From positions 1 through 23,140 of the IMG/VR virus record IMGVR_UViG_3300030060_003646: 23,140 nucleotides of DNA. One strand, written 5' to 3'. Shown here in pieces: positions 8,630 to 19,200 of this stretch. The notes below the pieces were generated by a model. It was not told where the DNA came from and did not search any database. It saw nothing but the letters and a program-made list of their open reading frames with translations. The first letter of the stretch is position 1. Every line of letters begins with the position of its first letter. The position numbers were made by a program, and so were the translations under genes. This DNA comes from a virus.

Positions 8630-10198
8630 TTAGAATTGCAAAATGACTTTGATATCTTCTCTTTGGTTAGCAGACCTAGTAATAGAAGGTCTGTTATCAA
8701 CATAAATTATATCTCCAGAGTATTTCTTAACTTCAGGGTTTGAAACTCCTTGATTAAAACTCTGTCCAAGGTAATATGTCCTATTATTTATTACAGTACT
8801 TATACCAGGACTTCCAGATGAACCAAAATTAGTATCTATCCCCAAAGTACCTTCATTACTAGCAATATTAACATTTCCACCTGTAGTTGGATTAGCTGTA
8901 AATGAATGTAATGAAAAACCATATTTTGGATCTGTTCTTAAAGATCCATCAGTAGTAAATCCAACTAAACTTTTATCTTGCCAGTATTTTAAAACACCAG
9001 TAGTTTGATCATAAGAAACCACTCTACCAACAGCAGTTGAACCTACCCCTACAGTTTGAGTTACTTGACCATCTAAATTAAATGTTGCAGTAGTATATCC
9101 TGCTCCAATCAATTTTAAAGCATAAAGAGAACTTGCTTTAGATAAAGTTAAGTTAGCAGTTGAATCAAAAACTTGAGGATTTTCTACAATACCAATTCTA
9201 GCTATTTGATTTCCTGTGATAAAATCAGGGTTAGAAGCATCATTTTCAATCTTAGAAAAAACTAAAACATTAGTTGCTCCTAATTCCCTATAAACATCTG
9301 CTCCATGACCACCTTGAGGTGGAACAATAACATTGAAGATTGGGATTGTAGTTCCAGTAGGAACTCCTCCTTTTTCTAAGTCCACTGTTCCATAAGTATA
9401 ACCAGATCCACCCTTTGCAATATTAATAGATTCTACTTTAGCATCATTATTAATAACTATAGTTGCTTCTGCTCCTGACCCATCACCACTAATAGGAACT
9501 CCAGTATAAGTTCTATTAGCAGTTCCTATACCTGCTCCTCTATTAATAATAGTAGCAATTTTCAATTGACCACTATTAGATGCATTATCTCTCACAGCAG
9601 CATTATCTGAGCTTGTTTCCCAATCTGTAGGAACAGGCATAAAGTTAGTTGAGTCAAACTTTGCAATATCGCTTGGTTTGATAGTGTAAAGATATTTCCA
9701 AATATAACCATCACCACTATCACCTGCTGTTTTAGGTTCTAAGTCTGTAAATGTAGGTTGATCTAGTGAAGGTCTTCCTGTAGTATTTTCTGGATTTGTA
9801 CCATTTTGCAGACAAATATAAACTTTAAAATCTTCATTTACTGCAAAATATTTTGCTGAATATAGACTAGTTGCACCAGAAGGTTGAGATGTATTTGTTC
9901 TACTAATATCTCCACGATACATATCATAAGTTATACCTGAAGTCCAAGTATGTTTACTAATCACTCTACGTATATCAGAAGATGTAATCTTCTTTAACGC
10001 AATCATAGTATCCCAATAATCATTTTCTTGATCAAAACTATCCTTAGGAGCAGGGGGGTTAGAATCCCATGTAGAAGAATAATTAGTAGCATTAGGTAAA
10101 CCAACAAAAGAATAATATGAATTTGCTGAAGAAGTTGCTGTAGAAACAAAATTCTTAGCATTCAATATTCTTAGTTGATCAGTTATAATGGCTGACAT
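8630..10198 (-). CDS. 8: Baseplate wedge subunit gp8 homologue (522 aa)
   Basis: T4 gp8 is a dimeric wedge component that binds gp7 and gp10 in the baseplate. Both ends of this protein match T4 gp8 as I remember it. Near the N-terminus is 'ITDQLRILNAKNFVST...YYSFVG' (T4: 'IVTSKFRTEKMLNFYNS'). At ~170 is 'GDGYIWKYLYTIKPSD' (T4: 'GDGYVWEYLFEIPPD'). The C-terminal end is 'SGDIIYVDNRPSITR...QREDIKVILQF' (T4: 'SGEMIYMENRPPIIM...TEEINILFTF'). At 522 residues it is far longer than T4 gp8 (334). The extra length lies in the middle and holds a 'GGSGYTYGTVDL' unit at ~257, 'PPQGGHGAD' at ~295 and a 'GVGSTAVG' segment. ATG 10198 is preceded by a 21-nt gap after gp7 with no clear Shine-Dalgarno sequence but with a late-promoter-like box. 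Identity is strong; the structural role follows from the family. Confidence 0.88.
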   Translation of the reverse strand: MSAIITDQLRILNAKNFVSTATSSANSYYSFVGLPNATNYSSTWDSNPPAPKDSFDQENDYWDTMIALKKITSSDIRRVISKHTWTSGITYDMYRGDISRTNTSQPSGATSLYSAKYFAVNEDFKVYICLQNGTNPENTTGRPSLDQPTFTDLEPKTAGDSGDGYIWKYLYTIKPSDIAKFDSTNFMPVPTDWETSSDNAAVRDNASNSGQLKIATIINRGAGIGTANRTYTGVPISGDGSGAEATIVINNDAKVESINIAKGGSGYTYGTVDLEKGGVPTGTTIPIFNVIVPPQGGHGADVYRELGATNVLVFSKIENDASNPDFITGNQIARIGIVENPQVFDSTANLTLSKASSLYALKLIGAGYTTATFNLDGQVTQTVGVGSTAVGRVVSYDQTTGVLKYWQDKSLVGFTTDGSLRTDPKYGFSLHSFTANPTTGGNVNIASNEGTLGIDTNFGSSGSPGISTVINNRTYYLGQSFNQGVSNPEVKKYSGDIIYVDNRPSITRSANQREDIKVILQF

Positions 10199-10216
10199 TT
10201 TTGCTATTTTTTTAGT

Positions 10217-10224
10217 TATTTATG
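10217..10224 (-). promoter_or_regulatory. Candidate T4-type late promoter box upstream of gp8
   Basis: The minus strand reads CATAAATA, matching 7 of 8 positions of the T4 late promoter TATAAATA that is read by the phage gp55 sigma factor with gp33 and the gp45 clamp. It spans the gp7 stop codon and the first bases of the 21-nt gp7/gp8 gap, with its 3' end 18 nt before the gp8 ATG. It is the only such box I saw at a gene junction here. AT-rich sequence produces near matches by chance, so its activity is inferred. Confidence 0.4.
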
Positions 10225-13200
10225 TGTTATAATTTACGTATCTTAAAGGATTAACTCTTTCAACAATAGGAGAAGTAGTTATACCAATCAATCCATCACT
10301 ATTACCTGCATAAGAAGTAAATACTCTGGCATTTCCTCTTGGAGCAGTATCAATTCTACCCCAACTATATTCACCAAAGAATTCACTATATCCAAGACCA
10401 GTTAATCCATTATAATCTTGAACACTTACTGTTACTTGAGCAACATAAGTCAATCCAATTCCTATACCCATAGTTTGAGCAATAGAAACTTGAGCAACTT
10501 CATAGACATTATCTAAGAAGGATGTTCCTATACCAACCACAGTACCATCTTGATATAGAGAAGTTACTGAAGCACCTACATTAGAATTAAAGACTGTAAA
10601 ATAATATCCAGTTGAAATTCCACTTACTGTTAATGCACTTCCTACAGTAGCAGCATTTCTAAATAATGATTCTTTTGGAAGAAGTAAATCAAACACAATA
10701 GCAGTAGATGCTACTCCTACAGATGTTGTAGATATACCAGATATAATTCCAAAATCACCAGAATATGATACATTCTCAATAGTTTCTATGGAAGCAACTG
10801 ATTTTGGTTCTCCTATAAGAACTGAAGGAGCAGCAGTGCTAGTATAAGCAAATCCACTAGTAGTTCCTCCATAAGAAACTGTAATAGCATTTACAGTTCC
10901 AACTCCACTTATAGTAGCAGATGCTCTAGCACCCTGAGAAGTAGTCAAACCTATGGGAGTAGTAATAGACACTGTAGGTGCTATTGTATATCCAACTCCA
11001 GCATTTGTAATATCAAATGAAGTTACAGTTCCAGCAACAGACACAAATGCAGTAGCAGATGCTCCAACCAAACTATCCTGAGAAATGATTCTAATATCAG
11101 TTTGTCCAGTATAATTTTCCTTAGAACTATCAAAGAAGGTTCTAATGTTAGAAACATATATTACAGTAGATCCTACACCAACTGTTTGAATAATATTAGT
11201 ATTAGGATATATTAGTGGTTCGTAATGAGGTCTATCCTTAGTAACTGCCACTCCATCTATAAATTTATCTTTAGTTTGTCTAGACCAATTAAGAGATCTT
11301 TCAAAAGTCTCATTGGTTGTAATTCCTGGACCAGCATAAGGGTTAGTATTAAGACTATCAGATGAATTTAGATTTGTTACTGTTCTCTTATTTTCTTCTA
11401 AAGAAATATCTTTATCATATAATTTAACCTCATCTCCTTTTTTAATTGTTTCTAAAATATCAACATTAGTAACATCAACTGATCCTGTTCCTTGATAGAA
11501 AAGAATTTTGCAAGTATCTCCTGATTTTGGAGCTTCCTTAAATGATATAAAACTACCACCTTTAAATTCATATCCTTCTCCAGGAACTTGAAGAATATCA
11601 TTAATGAATACTAATAAAAGAACTTCAACATCTATATTTGATCCTGGTTTTGATTGGATAGTTTGTTGAACACCATTTAAATTTAATGCAAAAGAAGTTG
11701 CTTTACTATCAAATGATGAATCTAAAGGATCTAATACTTGGAAGTCTCCAACTGTCCATCCAGCAAAACTATCACTAATAGTTTCCTGAACAGTTAATTG
11801 GAATTCTCTAAACTCAGTAGCACCTGCAGTTGGAATACCAACAGTGCCACCAACACCTATGGTTAACTTTTGAGTCTCACCATAACCATATCCTTGATTG
11901 GTAATTTCAAAATCAATAACACTACCACCCAAACCAACAACTACATTTGCTCTTGCTTCTGATCCTACCCCAGATTGATTTGAGGAATAGAATAGAGGCA
12001 TATTACTGTAAGATAATGGTTCATCTATGACAACCAATGGTGGATTAGTTGATGTATAACCAGTACCAGGATTGGTGATAGCAACACTTACAATATTACC
12101 ACCACTAATAGCAGCAGTACCAATAAACTCAATATTAGGTGCTCCAGTGCTTAATGTTTGAACACCTACATTCACAACAGTTTGAATACCTGTTCTGTAT
12201 CCAGATCCACTATTTCCTATACTTACAGAACTAATAGTACCTAATCCAGAAACCACAGCAGTACCACCTGCAGCAACTAATGGTTGATAACCTAATCCCT
12301 CTGTAGATCCAACAGAAACAATAACCCCACCAAGAGGAACATTGGAACTATTAGGATCAGATGCTACTGATGAGATAGAACCTGTAAACTGAATACTAGT
12401 AATTCCTACACTTTCTATGAGTGTATAATCACCAGCAACAGATACTCCACCAGTATATCTTTGTGGTCCTTGAGGAACTTGATTAACTAATATAAGAGCA
12501 TTATTTGTAGAGAATCCTGCTACATCACTACCATCAGACTTAAGAGTAAACTGAGTTGTCAATCCAGTAAAGTTACCAGAAATATCATCAAAGATATAGT
12601 TACCTGCATAAGGTTCATCAGAACTACCAGTAATACCAGATCTCATAAATGATCTTGCATTAAATGTTGAGTGAGTGGATATACCAACAAAGTCCCTCTC
12701 ATCTGGTTCATTTGTAGTAGTTGATAGTGGAGTTAATCCAACAGGAGCAGTATAGAAGTTAACACTACTGTCTACAATATTATATGCTCCATCCACCTTA
12801 GTAATTAAAGTGCCATCAGTATGCAATGTTGATTGTGTACCCATCCAAGGTCTAGTGACTAATAGAACGTTAGTAGCACCCAATCCAACAGAATCCACCT
12901 TCATAATCTCATCACCAATCTTCAACATATCACCACCAGTAATAGATGTTATTCCTGATATTTTAATCTTGTCTGTAGTAGCAGATACATCAGCAGTAAT
13001 AGTAGTAGTTACAGCAGTAGCAACTATTGGAGATTGAACCACATTATCAATACTTAATATGCATCTAGAATTCTGCTTAGTAGAAGTAAAGGAATGAGAA
13101 GTACCAATACCAACAGCAGTAATATCCAAATAAGTAGGACTTGACTTTAAAGCATTCTCTGCTGAAGTGGCAAGTCTAAGTGTAGAGTCATCAACCTTAA

Positions 13201-16200
13201 CAGCATATACTGTAGAAGGCATTTTATCTGTAGTACCATACCCAGGTATAGATTGTGAGGTAATTTCAATAGCAGAAGTAGTTCCAGCACCAGTATATCT
13301 GTATGATAACTGCTCTCCAGTAACAAAGTAATGATCAGGTAGTCTAATTGTGTCTTCAGCTAAACTAACTGTAGTAGTAGCACTCCCTACAAAGTCTCTC
13401 TTGAATATTGGTAGTTGTCTGTGCTTAAGTTCAAATTCTCTCTTAACATCAGTCTCAGTAGCAGTATAAGCACCAAATCCAGTATCAATAGTAGCATTGT
13501 CCAAATCTATTTCAGTAATACTATTAAGATCATCTACTAGTCTTAAAGCAGTTTGAAATACTCTAACTTGAACATTAGCACTTGCTATAGGTGTAAATGT
13601 TAAATTAGTATTGTCTCCAGAAATAGCAGCATCAAAATCACCAAGGTTTGTAACAGTTTGGTTGATAGCATACTCTGTTATAAAAGCAGTAGTACCATCA
13701 TCAACTACTATGACTTCTGATATTTGATAATGACTATTAGTAGTATCTTCTACACATACAACATAATAAGCACCATTAAATGTTTCAGTCTCATATTGTG
13801 CTACAGTTGTAGCAGAAGGAGAACCACTAGCAGATATAGCAGTATATCTAGAATCTAAATTAGAAGTGTTTAATGATGTAGTACCAACACCAGCAGATGA
13901 TGCATTTCCAAAGTCAACATGAACAGTATTAGCAACATATGTGCTTGCAGTACTAACAGTAGGATGAAGATCTAAATTAACTCTACCTCCAGCAATATAA
14001 GCACTATAAGTTCCAAGACCAGGTTCACCAGAAGCACTACCAACATTGCTTGTGGTTAACTGACCATATTCCACTAAATCTACATTAGTGCCATCATGAA
14101 CCAAAGTTATCTCATCATGCTCCCAGTATGATGAATCACTAGCAGCATATGCAACTAAGATCTTAGATCCTCTGTAAGTGGTAGCAAATGATACTATACT
14201 ATGTTGTGTGGTGATTCCTAAAGGTATGGTTGTTGTACTACTTACAATATTAACAATACCACCTAATCCAGTAGAACCTACACCAGCAACACTATCAGAA
14301 ATATTATATGCTACATTAGAAACATCATAATTATTAAATTTAAACTTCTTAGGGAAGAATAGCAATCTTCCATCATCTCCAGCAATATCCATATCAAATG
14401 AACCTAAATCTCCACCAAATTCTCCAAGGTCAGTATTAGTTTCAACTCTACCATACTGATTTAAGAAGATATTACCACTATCATCATGAAGTGCGGAAAC
14501 TAATAAGATCTGCCTTTCTTTAGTGAATCTCTTATCTCTAATAAAACTAACATATTTTCTATATCTTACACTTGCTAAGTTAAAAGTATCAACAGACATG
14601 AAAGCATCTGTTCTAGCATTATTATTAAAATCACCACTAATATCATCTATAGTCAATACTCTATTACCTATAGATTCATTATAGTCTTGTAAAATTCTAG
14701 ATTTAAAAACTATTTCATCAGAAATAATAGATGAATCTATTTCTAGTGTTTTTTCAGTAACAAGATCAAAATCAAATACAGTATTTAAACTAACAGGTTC
14801 TGATAAAGTAGTAATAACATCAAAACTAGTACCATCTTGGACAGTAGACACTCCAACTTCTTGTTCATTTCTAATAACTAAATCACTAAATTTTTTAAAT
14901 CCTGCAGTATGATTTAAACTAGATACAGGTTCTTTCCATTTTTCATATTCACATTCTGATTTTAAAGAATATGAGAAGTATTGATAATAATCACTATCAA
15001 AAACTCTTTGTAGATTATCATTTAAGAATCCAGTATTTTTTTGGAATCCTTCTTTCACTAAGGAAGAAGATCCAATATCATATAAAGAATTATCTAAAAC
15101 AACTTCAGTTATTTTTCCTTGAGTTCCAGAAGACTCTCCAATAAAATTCTCTCCAACTTCAAAATCTTGAATAGAAGATATTCTAATATATCCATAATTA
15201 TTATTCCATGATTGAATAATTCCTCTCTTAGATCCAGAAACTCCATTTTCTCCTTTTTCAAATTCATCAACTTTTAAAGAAGGATTAAAAATTGGAAAAT
15301 CTTCTTCTGCTATAATCTTAGCTGATGAAATATTAGATTTAAATGTTCCTGGAATTTCTCCTTCACCAATAATATTAGATAAACTATATCTTACTGTTCC
15401 CAAAGTTCCTCCAATATTAGGATCTGTTGCTAATATTTCAAATAAAGTATAATTATAATTTTCACTATTAAATCCTTTTCCAGTGCTTCCAACTCCAACA
15501 CTAGCACCCTCAATCATTACCTTTTTACCCACCTCAAATGGATAATCTGCAGCATCACTAAAACTTGCTCCAATAGTTATAGTTACATTTTTTGCTCCAC
15601 TATCATAATCAATATTATTAATAGTGTATCCATTAGAATTGCTAATAGGAATTATCTTAGGAGTAACATTATTCAAAGTTTTAGTATTTCTTAAAATACT
15701 AACTTGTGTATCACCTAATTCATAATCTAATTCAATATCATTAACTACTTTATTAGTTAATCCATCCAAAAGAACTAAACCAGGAGATTCTAGATAATTT
15801 TTACCTACAGAACTAATACCAATACTATCTAAGGAAGTAAGTAAATCTACTTTTATTAATTGAGGTATATTAGCTTCAGGTCTTAAAGTTCTATCTACAG
15901 GATAATCAAACCCAATATCCCTAATAACAGTATGGCATATCTTACCTATATCATAACCTCTTGTTTCTAAAACTGCATTTTTTCCACTATTTGTTATAAT
16001 AGTAGAAATTCCTGGAAGAGTTCTATATTGGAATCCATTATTTTCAATTACAATCTTTGATATAGGTCCATCAGTTCTTGTTGAATTTGTAAAATAAGAA
16101 AACTCACCATCAGAAGATGTATATTCTAATTTTTCAGGAGAAACAGGACATATGAAAGAGAATGTAGTAGAACCTAAACCCACTATGTTTTGGGTTCCAG

Positions 16201-19200
16201 TTAAAGGACTATGAAAAAGACTTATAGAATTACTGCCAATAATATTTTCAACATCCCTTATAATTTGCAATTTAACTGTTGTATTTAAAATTTCATTTAT
16301 AGGTAATAAATTATAGTATAAAGTTTTATCAATTTCTTTAACATTTTTAACTGTAAGATTAGCATTTGCATCTATACCAATTCTACCAGTTTTAACAACA
16401 TTAAAATCATCACTCTTACCAGATGTAATAAATTTATTACTTAGATTTGGATCTTCATATAAATCAAAATCAAATGCACTATATGAAACTTCATTATTGA
16501 TAAATGCTAATGAAGAATCTGAAAGATCAAAGTATATTTTTAAATTCTTCTCAGTACGTATAGGAGGATTAATTGGAGATATAGTTCCAGCAGAAGCACT
16601 AGTAATATCAATTGTTTTTGGTCGTATATTAATAACCTCATAATAATTATCTGATAATTTAATAGTGTTAGTATCTACTACAAACACATAATAAATTCTA
16701 TTATCAGATAAACCTCCAGAAGAAGTATCCGCAGTATGAATAACCTTTTGTCCAGTTTTATATCCATGTCTAGCAATAGTAATAGTATCATTACCCACAC
16801 TAACATCTCCAGAAGAGAAAGTTCTAGGATCTATTACTATTCTTCTATTATAGTCATTATAAGCTACCTTTACAGTGGTGGTTATACCTGGAGAAACATT
16901 TAATTTAATTTGATCTCTAGATACAAGACCATGAGTAGAAGATGTAGATACAGTAACCATTGATCTACTCAATGATCCTGTTAATACACTATCACGATTG
17001 GTTTTAAAACTATGATAGATTCCAGTACCCACTCCAATAAAGAATAATGTAGAAACTGTAGTGGTACTATTAATTCCTACAAAAGAACCTGTAGAACCCA
17101 ATCCAACCTGTGCTGTAGAAATTCCTATCAAATCACTACTCAATTTGGCTGCAAATACTGTTTGACCTTGAGTAAGAGCAAATCCATCAATACCATCAGT
17201 AGAGACTGACACAGCAGCTCCTGCATTAGTACTATAAGTTAAAGCATCTCCAGTATTCAATCTATGATTTTTAAAGTAAATTGCTTTAGTTGGAATGAAT
17301 ATTTCGCTTATTCCAGTTCCAGGATTAGAGAATACAAGAGTAGAACCAATTCCTACTCCAGAAAGAGTTCCTAACCCTACTGATTCTACTGGATTAAAAT
17401 ACAATTCATCATTAAGTGTTAATGCTTTTTCTACTTTAGAATTGCTAGTAAAACTAAAACCTCGAGGTTTTTGTTGAAGTTGAGTAGTTGCAGTATGAGC
17501 AGTACCAGTTGTAGAATCATGCTCTCTTATTACTCTAATTCTAGATAAATCATTATCTACATTTAATACCTTTACCTTTTCAGTTCCTATTCCCAAAACA
17601 TCATTAGATCTAATGAAAGGATATCTTGCAAAACCATTTAGGTTAAAATAAGTTATTATACCAGTGGCAGCAGAAGTTCCTACTTCTTCATATAATTTAA
17701 ATGAACCAGTCTTTATTCCTACAGTTATTATTGAATTATTATTAACTCCAGTTGTGCTTAATCCAGATAAGTAAATTGATTCTCTATGGAAAAAATTATG
17801 AGGAGTAGTAGTATATCCCACAAATTGAGAACCACCATTTGGTATAATTTCTACATTTGAAAATTCAGTGTTAGCAACACTAATATTACTTATAGTTCTC
17901 CCTTTAATAAGAGTAACTTTAGATTTAGCTCCATAACCACTAGAACCAGCATCTTCAAAAACCACTTCATCATTAACTTTATATCCAGTTCCTCCTGTAA
18001 TAATTCCTACTGATTGTATATTACCAGCAGTAGTAGATTCAACATAAGTTTGTTGTTTACGAATATCACTAGGATCTACTAAGAAATCATATGAACTATC
18101 TTTTAAAAGGAAATTATATGGACTAGTATTTCTGACTAATTTTGTTTTATTAAGATCCACTAAATCTTGATTTGATTTAAAATCAAAATTATATTCTATG
18201 GGTTCATGTTTAAATGAATTACCTATAAAATAAGGAAATTGTGGTTTTCTATAATTTTTAAATACTCCTTCAGAATCTCTGAAATCTGGATTAATTAAAG
18301 AAAAATATGCATATACTCCATTAGGATATTCTGGAGTTTTGCAGAATCTTCCATTATGTTCATCCAAATCCTTATCATCAGAATAAGAATAATCTTCTAC
18401 AAAAAATCCTTCAGAATAAATCTGATTACCATTAGAAGTTAGTGGATTTGGTCTAGTGGAAGATATAGAAGGAGTATATCCAGATTCTAAAATTTTAATT
18501 GGTCCACCAGAAGCATTTGTATATCCATAAGGACCATAGATTGGACATCCATCATAAGACCATCCAATAATAGGAGAATGAGTAATTGAATCTTGTTCAA
18601 TATCATTTTCAAGAGATAAATCAGGTACAAAGACTTCTTTATCACCTATAGCTTTCTTTATGTATGTTGATTGCCTTAATTTTCTAGGAGAATATAAATG
18701 TGAATATTGAAGTCCATATTCAGGATTTAATCCTACACTAACAATTCCATCATCAGTTGTGATTTGATCATTCTGAACTAATCTTTCAACATTATTAATA
18801 GTCCAAGATTTGGGACTACTGTAAAAATTAGATCCACTTCCATTAGACGTTACTGTTATAAAAGCATCTGAAGATGTATGCCCAACACCACTATTAACTA
18901 TTTTAACTGATTCTATTTTTCCTTCTTTCAAAATAGGAATAATATTAGTTCCTTGTCCAGTTCCTCCTACTTTTAAATTTGGAGGAGAATTATATTCTAC
19001 TCCTGCATTCAGAACTATAACTTCAGTTAGTTTACCTTCAACACTTATTATTGGAATTAATTGGGCATTTTTACCATTCTTCAATTCAAAGGTAGGTTGT
19101 CTATTATAATTAATTATATCTGAAGATCCATATCCTACACCACCATTAGCAATATATACAGACTTAATAGATCCTCTCACAACTGGTCTTACAGATGCAT

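Noticed and set aside
8761-8780. Late-promoter-like AATAAATA on the minus strand
   Set aside because: It lies inside the gp8 coding sequence with no gene start nearby and fits the general AT richness.
12810-13037. Plus-strand frame of 75 codons, Val/Ile-rich
   Set aside because: It is a shadow of the Thr/Val/Ala-rich coding strand of the gp7-like gene. Similar shadows at 17295-17477 and 22434-22616 were rejected for the same reason.
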